NCBI GenBank assembly: GCA_963556145.1
Contig: OY744465.1
Location: 5,642,001-5,706,000, forward strand
Source: Hygrocybe punicea
Taxonomy: Eukaryota > Basidiomycota > Agaricomycetes > Agaricales > Hygrophoraceae
Direction of reading: 5' to 3'
Length of the DNA: 64,000 nucleotides
Below the pieces are notes generated by a model. The model did not search any database. It was not told the origin of the DNA and saw only the letters and a program-made list of their open reading frames with translations. Both the position numbers and the translations under genes were made by a program. Positions 9,871-20,439 of the stretch are shown one piece after another. Position 1 is the stretch's first letter. Each line of letters begins with the position of its first letter.

Positions 9871-12222
9871 ATGTCTGATCTTGCAGTCAACACTGGCCCG
9901 GGTCGACGAAAACGTGACGACGCGTTGCAACAAGGCGCTAAGAAGAAACCGTGAGTGACTTATTGTATCCTTATGCACCGCGCGTGCTGATTGTCTGGAC
10001 AGGACTTTGACCGACCCTCTAGTACACCATAGCCGCCATTTCGGCCGAGTCATCTACGCTTTTTGCAACATCAGCACCCTTATAACGAACGGGCTCCAGC
10101 GCATGGGCGAATTGGAACCGGGGAACCAGGATGAGTCCTTAACAGCTCAGTAAGAGGCGGCTGACTCGAGTACGATGACTGATTAATTTTTCTGCCTCAG
10201 GGAATATCGTGAACACCGCGTCTTCGCAGCTTTGCTCAAGATATGCCCGGACCTCAAGAAGAAACTTCTGGATGCTTCTGAAGAGGAGGTAGAGATGATG
10301 GCCAATCTGGTTTGTTTATTATACATGGAATCGTCTATGTCGTTGGTCACCAAAAGCTCTTGCGACAGATCCAGAAAGGCATGAACGGAGCTCGCGCTGA
10401 TGACACCAAAACGATGAAAGCGGCTATCGTGGATTGGATCACGCCAACTGGACAAACCCTCAATCCCCCACTCAGCCGCAAGGTGAAGACGAACCGTGGG
10501 TTCCACCACGAGAGGACGGGTTCATTACTTTGTCCTGCTGGTGTCGATTGGTCGTCACCGCAGTAAGCATCCTTGTGTTGCCGCAGACAGTACGCCACAA
10601 TGACATTTCTGGTTCCCAGGATTAGAGAGAAATTGAGTAGCGGTGAGATGCAAGTGCGCGGAGATCAATGGCCCTTGTTTCTTTATGCAGATCTCGTGTA
10701 TGATCCAGAAGACCCCTGGAATGGGCTGTTCAGGAACCAAATTCTGGTCATGGTGCGCATGGTATCTTGATTGGTTCACACAGGTTTAAAACGCAATGAC
10801 GCCGTATATAGGGATACAAGCATGTCTTCACTTCCCCCAGCTCAGTAGATGAAGACGAACCGAAGGCTACTAGGTCCGGCAACGCCCGCATCCATGGTAT
10901 GACCTGTGTCACCAAGGCTTCGTTAGCATATATCGCAACACAGGTATCTTTTTCATGCCTCTTGTATGTTAGTCACTGATAATTCAGTAGGTTCGCTTTG
11001 CCTTGTGCTCCTCGAGCACATTCTCACGCACCGACACGGTGACCGACTCTGAGACTTTCTACAACAGCGTTGTAGATGCGGGTTCTGTGTGGCTTCGGAA
11101 CTATATAAAGAAATATATAAAGATCCTAACCTGTGGGTGTCAGCGTAGAAGTGACTGGATAAGTCAGTGTCAGGAATAGTAGTAAAAGAAAGGGATTGTT
11201 AGTAAAAGTAAAGCCGCCGCGTAAAACTGGACTAATAACGACGAAGCCGGCGATGAACGGAGTGAAAACGGACAAATAATAAAGAACCCGACGATGCCGA
11301 CAATGTCGGGTATGGCGGGTCGGGTCGGGTCGGGTCGGAAACGATGAACGAATATACGGAAACAACGATAAAGACGACGAAGTGAACTATAAAAAGCTAA
11401 GGATCTACGTGGACGAGCATTTGAAGGGATTAAAAGGTGATTATGACTAAAGGGAAACGGGGACTAATGGTATCTTATTTTGTACGGTCGTCGGGGACCG
11501 TTTTTATAGTACAGGAAACAGTAATCTACTTTCGGACATGTCTACTTCGGCCGATGGTAAGCTACAAAGAAAGGTTGGAATGGGGATGTGGAAAGGGGGG
11601 TTGCAAAGCAACGAAGACAGGAAATGGAGGGGAAAACAAATATGCAAGGAAAAGATCTAGAAAGTCCTACATATCTCCGAAAGGACGAGGGGATGCATAA
11701 ATAAAGTAAATCCGAAGTCGGGGATTGAGTCCGAAGAGATCCATCTCCTGGAATTGGAACTCCGAGGCGTTTGAGGCTGCCGGATTTAGCCCAAAAGCGG
11801 CCGTCACAAAGCGGCATGTGTCGGGTTACGTCGGTCACGTCGGGTCACGTCACGTCACGTCACGTCGGGTTATGTCGGGTTCGAATGCAAGTCGAATGGC
11901 GGCATCGGGTTGGTCCAGATTCATGATATATCGATGATACGGACTCAGAGGGACGTCGACCCTCTACAGCGTTCTCAATCTGCTCGAGGACGTTGACAAG
12001 AAGGAAGAGGTGCAGGAAATCCTCACCTGGTGGAACAGGTTAGTGCATCATTGGCTTGTGGCTTACGCTGATCTCTTTTGTAGGAAAATATTTCCCCATG
12101 CCTGCAATGAGATCCGAACTCCAATCGAGGGAAGCGCATTGTCCCGAATCAAGGAAAAGAGGCAGAAATACCTTGAAAATCAGCCGGCAGCCCGGGGCGC
12201 AGAAGTTGAGTGGGTGATATAG
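9871..12222 (+). pseudogene. DUF6698 family gene split by a solo LTR
   Basis: Exons 9871-9950, 10003-10149, 10201-10309, 10369-10562, 10620-10752, 10812-10943, 10991-11070, then (after the LTR) 11973-12038 and 12084-12222 join in frame with GT-AG introns. Hallmarks of DUF6698, a basidiomycete family of unknown function, are visible: the DWITP...LNPPL stretch, GFHHERTG-LLCPAG, the RGDQWPLFLYADL-YDPEDPWNGL block, KHVFTSPSSV and the C-terminal FYNSV/LNLLEDVD-KEEV-EILTWWNR. An 898-bp LTR (11071-11968) is inserted inside the Val codon of FYNSV. Removing the LTR and one 4-bp target copy restores an uninterrupted 359-residue frame. As it stands, translation would run 35 codons into the LTR and stop at TAG 11177-11179, losing the last ~66 residues. 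The start ATG is the first in frame; an upstream exon is possible. Confidence 0.8.
11071..11968 (+). mobile_element. Solo LTR A (898 bp)
   Basis: The element begins TGTAGATGCGGG and ends CGACCCTCTACA, so it has the TG...CA ends and short inverted tips (TGTAG/CTACA) of a retrotransposon LTR. It is flanked by the 4-bp direct repeat GCGT (11067-11070 and 11969-11972). No gag or pol lies nearby, so it is a solo LTR left by LTR-LTR recombination. Inside are a TATA-like run (11092-11113), a CGGGT pentamer tract near 11313-11335 and a GTCAC/GTCGG-rich tract near 11820-11880. A homologous copy in opposite orientation is at 20440-21303. Orientation is assigned arbitrarily with the host gene. Confidence 0.85.
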
Positions 12223-13022
12223 GAATGCTCCGCCGCCTTATATAGTATTGTTTCTCACCGTTCGCTCTCAAATACGATTCCATTTTTCGCTTGTCCAGCC
12301 TGTCAAAAAGTAAGATTGATACGTCACGGCATATAATCTCGAATCAGGCATATGATAATCACAACACTGCCCAATGCAACAGAACTGTGAGATTGGTGTT
12401 AGCATCATGCCAGCCCGGTATTGTCTGGTAGTCTGTTGTCATGATTGGCTGCATGATGGCCTTGCATATTTTTGCCAACAATTGACCTCCAATGTCAAAA
12501 TAATATTACTGCTACATTTATGGCATAAACCACTGTAAGACCTAGCATTATCCTTTACTGGATGAAAGATAGCTTTGTCAATGAATGGCACATTATGTAG
12601 CATAATGTTATTAGTGATGGAATTGTATTAATGTCAGCAAGGATTGCTTTGGATTGTCTTCTAAGGGATTAATGGTGGTACAGCTTCATGCTGTTAACCA
12701 ATGGCACATCATGTGTCATAGTGTTATTAGTGATGGAATTGTATTAATGTCAGCTAGGATTGCTTGGGATTGTCTTCAGAGGGATTAATGATGGTACAGC
12801 TGCATGCTGTTAACTAATGACACATTACTTGCCATAGTGTTAACAGTGATGATTTTTCATCAATGTAACCTAGGCATAGCTAGCTTTATCTGAGCACCCT
12901 CATAATGGTAACCTATGGTTCTAATGACATTCCAGTTCCAGCTAGATCTACCTATGTCAGACCCTCATCAAATTCCTGATGTAGGCCCTGTTCTGCATTC
13001 AGGTATTTCATGACAAGAAGCA
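12223..13022. repeat. Spacer with a 116-bp tandem repeat
   Basis: A 116-bp unit starting AATGGCACAT is repeated at 12584, 12700 and 12816, the third copy being partial to about 12870. Neighbouring units are highly similar (shared GTGATGGAATTGTATTAATG). The rest of the spacer is AT-rich and shows no gene. Confidence 0.7.
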
Positions 13023-13030
13023 GCCAAAAC

Positions 13031-13323
13031 TAATGAATGACATGGGTTTATCATGGGTACAAGTCTACCTGTACCCACCTTTACCTGTACCCATAACCTG
13101 CCAGGTTTCCACTTTAAAACAAGCCCAGGATGATCCAAAACCATTGAGAATTGACTGAGATATGGTCAAATAATTGTTTTGAGCATGTCTCTCTTGGTTC
13201 TTAACTGTTTTAGATGATCCCAGGCTCATTTTGAAGCTGGTGGGTATGGGATTCTCAACCCATACCCGTACCTGTATTACCCATGGGTACCCATGCAGAT
13301 TTAAAAACCTGCATCATTCACTA
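13031..13323. mobile_element. hAT-like MITE (293 bp), TSD GCCAAAAC
   Basis: The ends are TAATGAATGACATGGG and the inverse of TAGTGAATGATGCAGG, flanked by the exact 8-bp duplication GCCAAAAC (13023-13030 and 13324-13331), which points to hAT-type integration. The interior has GGGTA/TACCC-rich arms and a foldback core (13133-13246) with GGATGATCCAAAACCATT on one arm and its near-complement on the other. There is no coding capacity. Confidence 0.75.
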
Positions 13324-13339
13324 GCCAAAACTGATGGTG

Positions 13340-14154
13340 AAAATGTCTATTAGTGCTGTGCACTGTCTTTCAAGTTGAACCTCAGGGCATCTGTATGCAT
13401 TTACAGCTTTTTCAGTGATTATCACTCACTTGGAATCTAATGTTCTTTTATCAGCTCATCCCTTGGACCTGGGAAATCTTATAAGCTTGGAAATGCCAGG
13501 ATTTCAAGCTTGTTTCTGTGCAAGAAGCCAGTTAGTGCCAGTGGTTCCATGTTGCATGCAGGTAATGGTGGACAGCTGGGCCCTATTGCTTTACATGTTC
13601 TTTCCTTTCCCCCATCTGATCCTAAACACAATCTGAATGTCCTACAAAATTTGGAGCAAAAAGAGAATGAATTTGTGCACATATATACTCTGTCCAGTAT
13701 TGAGCTATGACAGCTGCTGTTTCATCAGACAGTTTTGGGATTGTGATGGGGTATATATAGAGGTTTGTGCAAATAGGTGATGCCATCAGTGAAGTGAGGT
13801 TTTTGCTTGTTTCAAACTCACATCTCTCATTTAACATTCACTGGTCCACCCATATGCCAAACTTGTGTGACAGTGCCAACTGCTGTACACAAGGTCTGTT
13901 TTCATCCCTTAACAGCTCCATGACAACATGTCTGATCTGAGATTGGACTGTCAAGGCACTACTAGACTGGGGACTTTGGGAAACTTTGGGCAACACTGAA
14001 CCCCTGAAAAGAATTGAAGGGCTTGGGGAAACCATGCAATCTATACATGTTGTTTCTATGAACCTATGGCAAACAAGGCTTCATTGGTTGGCATCCTCCT
14101 CCACATATTTCTTAATAATAACTGCAAGTCTGGACAGTGTAGGACACCTTTCCT
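13340..14154. other. Unassigned region upstream of the NACHT relic
   Basis: No gene recognised. It may include the degraded N-terminal part of the NACHT protein, but frames are short and broken. Confidence 0.35.
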
Positions 14155-15006
14155 GTGAAAACTGATGATGTGATTGAGCAGTTTACTCAAGCTTTCAGCA
14201 AACTGAAGGCTTGCTTCCATGAAAAAATGGACATCAATAACTGGAAAATTGCTTGTACAATGAAGGTCAACTTGTCCAAAACAGACCACTTGAAGGGACT
14301 TGGTGAGTTCCATGTGGATATCATGGGACATGTTATGCTGATCCATGATTGTAGCAGAAGATGAAAGACTGGAGAGTCTTCCTGGAGCAATGGTCCATGT
14401 GGTTCAGTGGGATCCCAACAGGGTTTGACTTTCAGGCATGAGGTTTTTTCTCTTTCCAAGAGTATTAAGTGGCTGCACAGCTCAACATCTGAACAAATCC
14501 CCTGGCTCTCAGGTGGTGCTGGGATGTGCAAATCAAGTGTTGCCAACAGTATAGTGGAATATTTTTACAGCCTTGGCTGGGTTGGTGCCTCATTTCATTT
14601 CAATAGGCATGATGCTTGCCCTGGAACTCCTGGTCTATTATTTGGCAACATCTGCAATAAACTCACTCTCTTTGACAACCAATTATGTGCAGCTGTGCTT
14701 TCTGTTATTCATCATGGATGCAGTGGCCCTATGTCTCTTAGGATGCAAGCAAGAACACTACTGGTTGAAACCACTGAGAATGCTGAGATTGGTCCTGTGG
14801 TTATCATGATCCATGCACTTGATGAAAGTGCATTGAAAAAAGGCCATGAACCTAATCACAAGACACTTATGCAGGCAATTTTCATGGAACTTCCAATGTT
14901 ACTGCCATCAATAAAGGTCCTGATTACAAGCCAAGATGATGGGAAGATCTCATCATTGATGTTGGGTTGTCCATCTTACTTATCAATGCATCCTACATAC
15001 CAATGA
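14155..15006 (+). pseudogene. Decayed NACHT NTPase (NLR-like) gene
   Basis: 14155-14346 encodes a helical stretch (VIEQFTQAFSKLKACF) typical of the region ahead of NACHT in agaricomycete NLR-like proteins. After a frame change, 14407-15006 holds the NACHT core: a P-loop in IPWLSGGAGMCKSS, a GASFHFNRHDACPGTPGLLF segment, a Walker B in VVIMIHALDES and a sensor-like KVLITSQDDG. Intact relatives read GxxGxGKS and VIDALDE. Here the Gly before the catalytic Lys is Cys and the Walker B Asp is His, so nucleotide binding and hydrolysis should be lost. Both frames end without WD, TPR or ankyrin repeats. NLR-like proteins act in non-self recognition and cell death in fungi; this copy looks dead. Confidence 0.75.
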
Positions 15007-15589
15007 ATACTTACTTCAATACATAGAATGATGTGATTATGTTCAGTGGACACTTCCTGATCCACCTCACACTTGGCCAGGAGCTGCCCAAGGGGAGGAA
15101 CTTGTGCAATTTACAAATGGGCTCTTTATTTGGGCCTAGTGTGTGCCACAGGTAAAAAAGTTCATACCCAGACTCTTACCTATGAAAACCCATACCTGTG
15201 TCTGTGGGCATGGGTTTTGTCCTGGGTATGAGCTTCTGACCATTAGTGTATTGCACGGGTACATGAACCCGTGTGGGTTTTTCCTACGGGTAGGCCCGGG
15301 TATGGGTACGGGTAGCCACATCGGGACCCGTGACAAACCTGTACCCGTGCCGCTGGGTACGGGTTTTCACGGGTTAGCTCACGGGCACTGTCACGGTCCC
15401 GTGACATATGATTTCCTTCAACAACAATGACACGGCAACGGGTGTGGGTGCCAGGGCACCCCAGGTAAGCATTCTATTCATTTATTCATTTATTCTACTC
15501 ACTACTTAAATACTTTTAGGTTTTTTTCCCGCACCCTCGTGCCAAACGAACACGAACACGGCAACAGCAACAAGCAGATGGGATGCAGC

Positions 15590-15900
15590 CGAGAACGGGG
15601 ACAACCCAGGCCGACCATGACAGCAAGAACGAGGACGACGGGAATGAGGACGATGGGGTAAACGAAGACAAGAATGACGACGAACGCAACGACGGCGAGA
15701 ACGGGAAGACGACGACAAAGCGGGAACGGCAACTACGACAACGGGAAGACGACAACGGGGGAACGGGACAACGAGGACAATGGAGACCGGGACAAGAAGG
15801 ACGACGGCAATGGGGACAACGACGGCAACAGGGATGACGACAATGGCGACAACGAGGACAGCGAGCACGGGAACGGGGACCGGTGCAACGGACGACGGAA
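15590..15900. repeat. AC/GA-rich minisatellite
   Basis: Degenerate tandem copies of units like GGGACAACGACG, with long frames open on both strands that encode only low-complexity Asp/Gly/Asn/Thr/Arg or Pro/Ser/Arg chains. These frames are a result of base composition and I do not call them genes. Confidence 0.75.
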
Positions 15901-15939
15901 ACGAGGCGGATGCCCATGGGACGTCCCCAGCCCCATCCA

Positions 15940-16344
15940 ACCTCGCGAAAACATGGAGTGCGTCAATTGACATGCCCCCGTTGTTCGCGAGGTAGTGAGC
16001 ATGCGCGGACGCCCATGGAAACTCCCCAGCCCCATCCAACCTCGCGAAAACAAATGGAGCGCGTCAATTGACGTGCCCCCGTTGTTCACGAGGTAGTGAG
16101 CATGCGCGGACGCCCATGGAAACTCCCCAGCCCCATCCAACCTCGCGAAAACAAATGGAGCGCGTCAATTGACGCGCCCCCGTTGTTCGCAAGGTACTTA
16201 GGATGGAATGTGGTGGGTACCCGCCGATAACGGGTACAGTGTGCGAGGTTCCTGGCACCAGTGCCCAGGTCCCCGCCCCCCTGGCAAACACCTCACGAGT
16301 ACGCAACCCCAACGTCAATTGACGTTGGGCTGCATTCGCGAGGT
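15940..16344. repeat. Four copies of the 54-56 bp double palindrome
   Basis: Copies lie at 15940-15993, 16039-16094, 16140-16195 and 16290-16344. Each has outer arms of the ACCTCGCGAA / TTCGCGAGGT type and GTCAATTGAC at the centre (15962-15971, 16063-16072, 16164-16173, 16314-16323). The first copy is exactly symmetric about 15966.5. The first three are in a ~100-bp tandem array with a conserved spacer that includes GCATGCGCGGACGCCCATGG. Confidence 0.85.
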
Positions 16345-16547
16345 TGCAGGGGGTTCGAGACCTCACCGGTGACACCTCACCAGCACCCCACCACATTGTC
16401 GTGGGATACCCCCAGGTAACTAGGCGTACCCGGACCCGTACCCACCAGAACCCGTACCCGTCGCCACGGGTACGGGTAAAGCCAGGTATGGGTATGGGTA
16501 CACCCAGTTGTACCCGGGGGTTACCCGTGCCATTAACTACTGACCAT

Positions 16548-17507
16548 TAGGTTACCTGGGACCTGTACCTGCTGTGGGTCTCTCCCAGTTGCTGCTGGAG
16601 TCTGCATACCCACATCATCCTTTTGACCTTATGACACCAAATGTGCATCAATGGATGCGTGCTGCATGAGTGGGAGGTGGAATGGGGGGTGCACAGGGTG
16701 TGCCTGCCTGGGCAAGGACATGAGTAAACCTGTGGGTATCCAAGGTCCTACCTATACCTGTTGAAAGGGTGCACTGTAGCAATGTGAGCAGAACCAAATA
16801 CCTACTCTACCACAGTGCTGTATGAATTCTGAGGGGTTCAATCTCAATCCTAATGGTAAAAGAGGGGAGATACTAGCTACAAAAGTGTGAAAAAATAGAG
16901 GAAACACATCCAGAGTGGTGCAAAGTAAGAAAAAAGCTGTGCGATGTTGTGACAAAGTATGATGAGCATGCGATAGTTGTGATGAAGCATGTGTGATAAT
17001 GGTGATATGCTATATGTAGCTATAAGAAGGGAATCCTACAACTACTAAGGTGAAAAGGTGCAAGAAAGCTTTGGAAAGTATACACTGGTATAGGAAAGGA
17101 AAGAGAAGGAATAGAAGTGTATGAGAAACTCAAGAGAAGTGCTGTGATCAAAATCAAAGTTAGGGTGTAGCATGGGTGACCTGTGGGTCCCCAGGCCAGA
17201 CACCGTACCCATACCCACAGACACTGCACTTGTCATGGGTACAGGTCTGCATTACCCACAGTCAGACATGGGTATGGTAGTTACCCATGTCACTGTGTGG
17301 GCAGTGTCAACACCAGTGAGCAGCAAGCTCCTCAATGCCCACAAATGAAGTGTGCGCTTCAATTGACATGATGGTTCGCATTTGTGGGGCTGGGCTGGGC
17401 TGGTTCCATCATCTTGTCCCACTGCCATCCTCCCTGCTCCACCACCATTGTTGTCACCTTGCTGCTGCCAGTTGGCAGTGGAAGTCATCGCCATTGTTGT
17501 TGTTGTG
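16548..17507. other. Repeat-derived spacer
   Basis: No gene. It has GGGTA/TACCC-rich patches at 16548-16600 and 17165-17300, and a diverged double palindrome at 17338-17388 whose arms are CCCACAAATG/CATTTGTGGG around TTCAATTGAC. Confidence 0.5.
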
Positions 17508-17511
17508 ACGG

Positions 17512-17658
17512 TGTAGTAGTGGTGCCTGTCATGTCACGTGACCTGGACCTTAGTCAGTAGCCAGTTCTGGATGTAGTAGACAGTTCTCTATCCCATCCAC
17601 CTCAGCCATTCCGTGTGATTCCGTCCCCGATCCCGAGAGGTCCCTCGAGACCACTCCA
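17512..17658 (+). repeat. 5' LTR of the compact LTR element
   Basis: 147 bp, TG...CA ends, contains the palindrome GTCACGTGAC. Nearly identical to the 3' LTR. Confidence 0.85.
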
Positions 17659-17686
17659 TCGTGGTGATGAGAGCGCGATTCGAGCC

Positions 17687-18949
17687 ATGCCACCGGAGAC
17701 CACAACATTCCACTCGCACAGACCCTTTTTGACTACAGCAACAGAGATTTTCGAGCACAGAGTACCCCCCCGAGAGCCCACCCGTGCGATTCCACGCAGC
17801 ACACTCATGCAAAACACTACAAAAAACAATCTCCGATGGCCCCAGCGATACGTCCACATCATTCTACATGCCCCGCGACCATCTTCACGACTTTTTGTCC
17901 ATCCTCACCATTCCGCACAGCCACCTCGCGCAGCCACGTCACCAGCTTCGCCCACCAAAAACCCGACCAACCACGCCCAACCACGGCACCCCACACTCCT
18001 TAGAAGACCCCCACGAGGTTGCCGAGCCGGACGACGTATCCAACAACGCCGTCGCACAGCCAGGTGCGCCCTCGATATCACCGTCCCCGTTTTCGACATA
18101 CCATTTTTCATTCGGACGCCCACAGGTTCACTACTGAATACACAGACGCTTGAGACCCCCCCGCGTCCGTACGGCAGCTCTACCCACCCCGTATTCACCT
18201 GCGCCGTCCTCACCAACACCGTTATCATGCCCACCCATCCGTTGCCACGTCGCCCAACTGCCACGTCACCACATCGACTCGCGCTTCTGGCACACGCCGG
18301 CACCCATTTCCTCGACCCCATTGGCATGGCACAACATGCCGACGCTGGATCCCTCGCGCCTGCAGTACCAATACGACCCCAACGGCCTATACACACGCGA
18401 ACGACGTGTCCGGCCCCACCCAGCGTAACCAAACGACGAACCGGACATACACGCACCTGCGAGCCCCACGCCGACTCGTTTTACGGCCCCGAACGCCCGT
18501 TTCCAACACGATCGACCTCGACCGCACAAGCTCCAGGCAGCAAAACCGGCGCAACGCCATCGACACACCCCGCCCCACCATACCCCGTCCACACACGCGC
18601 GGCCCCACGTCCCAATCCCCACACATCTACCCACCCCCACGACGACCTACCCACACGATACGGCCACCCCAACCGCGTACCCGAGGATGCGAATCCATCC
18701 ACCACACCCCGTGGTCATGACCCCCACGGCCCAACCCGCGCGACGCGCCATGACAGCCGTACCCCAAGCGTTCGCGTTCGCGGCCTCGCCCATGCATCGT
18801 ATGACGACCCCACGTCCCCTCGCGTCCACCCGTGGCCAACCACCGACCCACCGACCCCATGCCGTCTCATTCCGCTTCCTTCTCCATATCATACCACTAT
18901 TTCTACACCTTTTTTTTCACCATTGTTAGATCCATCTGGGGTAGACTAG
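17687..18949 (+). other. Long Pro/Arg/Thr/His-rich open frame inside the LTR element
   Basis: 420 codons from ATG 17687 stay open, but other frames of the same C-rich, G-poor interior are also long (for example 17784-18137). The product would be a Pro/His/Thr/Arg-rich chain with no domain, no zinc knuckle and no retroviral protease motif. I think it is mostly a result of base composition. A diverged gag-like protein in the 17784-18137 frame, whose composition is more ordinary, cannot be excluded. Confidence 0.25.
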
Positions 18950-19092
18950 TTTACACCTGCTTTTTGCTTCTCTGTGTGCTTTGCATTCCCTTTCTGTTCC
19001 TTTTTGCTTTTCTTTCAGCTGTTCTTTTTGTCTCTTTTGTTTTGTTTGTCTTTCACTAGCGACGAGGGCGTTGCTACAGAGGAGGGGGCACT

Positions 19093-19239
19093 TGTAGTAG
19101 TGGTGCCTGTCATGTCACGTGACCTGGACCTTAGTCAGTAGCCAGTTCTGGATGTAGTAGACAGTTCTCTATCCCATCCACCTCAGCCATTCTGTGTGAT
19201 TCCATCCCCGATCCCAAGAGGTCCCTCAGGACCACTCCA
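19093..19239 (+). repeat. 3' LTR of the compact LTR element
   Basis: 147 bp, preceded by a polypurine tract. It carries the CpG-type transitions relative to the 5' LTR. Confidence 0.85.
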
Positions 19240-19273
19240 ACGGTAATGGTGGTGCCACGAGACAACGCATCAG

Positions 19274-19593
19274 TAGGCAAATGCAGGGGTAATCCCAGGA
19301 TACATTTGTCTGTATCTGTACTTGTACTCCCCACAGATACGGATACAATATCCGCGGATTTTACCCACGGATTCCTGATCAAAATGAGCCTGAGATCACC
19401 CAAAACGGTCAAGAATTGACTGAGATAGAGTCCAATCAATGTTTAGTCTCTATCTCAGTCAATTCTTGACTGTTTTGGATGATCTTAGGCTCATTTTGAA
19501 GCCCACGGATATGAGAATCTGTATCCGTACTCGTACTCTCAAGAGTACTGATACCTGCGGATCAGGGATTACCCTTATCCTTGCATTTGCCTA
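19274..19593. mobile_element. hAT-like foldback MITE (320 bp), TSD CGCATCAG
   Basis: TIRs TAGGCAAATGCAGG...TTGCATTTGCCTA, with the exact 8-bp duplication CGCATCAG (19266-19273, 19594-19601). The core 19385-19500 is a long hairpin with arms containing AACGGTCAAGAATTGACTG and its complement. The same core recurs in the 13-kb MITE and near 28.3-28.7 kb. Non-coding. It lies only ~35 bp from the end of the LTR element. Confidence 0.8.
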
Positions 19594-19601
19594 CGCATCA
19601 G

Positions 19602-20435
19602 AACATGCCATTTCGCTTTTTGATGTGCTAAAATGTGCCTTTGTGAGGTCTTCATGCATGTGTCTGTGCTGGAGACCTCATGAACACACGTTGACACATC
19701 GACTGACATGTCAATGTCGTTTGTGAGGTGTGGGCTCGAAGGCAGTGGGGGTTACCTGATGTTGGTGGTGAAGGGTTTGGGGCATGTACCTGTGCTGGTA
19801 GGTGGGTGCACCACCCTCCCAGTGATATGGTTTCTACATCTATGACCTCAGATTAAGAGGTAATAAAAGAGGAAAACATTGCAAAGGTGTGAACAGGACT
19901 TGGGACACTCCTGACGGTAACGCCATAAAGTGGGATAACATGTGTAATCAAATAAACAAACATGGAGAAATGCAAGATGACATGATGTCACAATGCAGTG
20001 ATAAACAAGGATTGGAAGGCTTAGCTGGGTGTCCTAGATGACAGCACAATACGCAGTGTTGATGTGACGAGATGAAGATTCTGCGCTACAATTTAAATCG
20101 TGATAGTGGAATGTATGCAACAAAAGGAAACACAAATTGAGTGAGGATGATTGGTTCTTTAAGAACTAAAATGCAAACTAGTAGAGAGGGGAAAACTGGG
20201 TTCTTCATTCTTTTTGCTACTACAGGACATTCTTTATATTTTGAAGGGATAGGGGTTTAAGGGTGGATGAGTGAAATAGAAACGTGATGAGATATTGCAT
20301 GAAAGTGATGAAACAGCAACAGAATAGTGAAGGATTTGAAATAAAGGTGAATATCACATGGAAGTCAGTGAAAGGAAGAGAATAAACTGGATGAATTACA
20401 TTTCTGGTATTGGACTTGGTGTTCGAATGTGTAGG
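19602..20435. other. Spacer with a degenerate double palindrome
   Basis: 19675-19729 is a decayed copy of the double palindrome (arms ACCTCATGAA / TTGTGAGGT). 19790-19822 matches 22762-22797 (GCACCACCCTCCCAG motif). Otherwise no gene or RNA is seen. Confidence 0.5.
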
Positions 20436-20439
20436 ACAT

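Larger units (their letters stand above)
15244..16539. mobile_element. hAT-like non-autonomous element (1,296 bp), TSD CTGACCAT
   Basis: The left end is TAGTGTATTGCACGGGTAC and the right end, reversed, TAGTTAATGGCACGGGTAA, flanked by the exact 8-bp repeat CTGACCAT (15236-15243, 16540-16547). Subterminal regions are rich in GGGTA/TACCC. The core holds a GGGACAACGACG-type minisatellite (about 15590-15900) and four copies of the 54-56 bp double palindrome. There is no transposase. It sits inside another GGGTA-rich repeat, so insertions are nested. Confidence 0.8.
17512..19239 (+). mobile_element. Compact LTR retroelement (1,728 bp), TSD ACGG
   Basis: Two 147-bp direct LTRs (17512-17658 and 19093-19239) start TGTAGTAGTGG and end ACCACTCCA. 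The 4-bp duplication ACGG flanks the element (17508-17511 and 19240-19243). A TGG-starting primer-binding-like site (17662-17686) follows the left LTR by three bases, and a polypurine tract (19078-19088) lies just upstream of the right LTR. No gag, protease, RT, RNase H or integrase is recognisable in the 1.43-kb C-rich interior, so it fits a TRIM-like non-autonomous element. The LTRs differ at about five positions, four of them C-to-T or G-to-A changes at CpG sites. Confidence 0.85.

Noticed and set aside
11071..11968. hAT element with 8-bp duplication ACAGCGTT
   Set aside because: An 8-bp match exists at this site, but the homologous copy at 20440-21303 does not share it. Both copies agree on TG...CA ends and 4-bp duplications, which fits an LTR.
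15583..16140. Asp/Gly- or Arg/Ser-rich proteins on both strands
   Set aside because: By-product of the GGGACAACGACG minisatellite and palindrome array.
15940..16344. CRISPR array
   Set aside because: Repeats are palindromic and regularly spaced, but spacers are conserved too, and CRISPR does not occur in fungal nuclear genomes.
17687..18949. 420-codon open frame as a retroelement gag
   Set aside because: The interior is C-rich and G-poor, so several frames stay open. The product is Pro/Arg/His/Thr low complexity without a zinc knuckle or capsid-like pattern.
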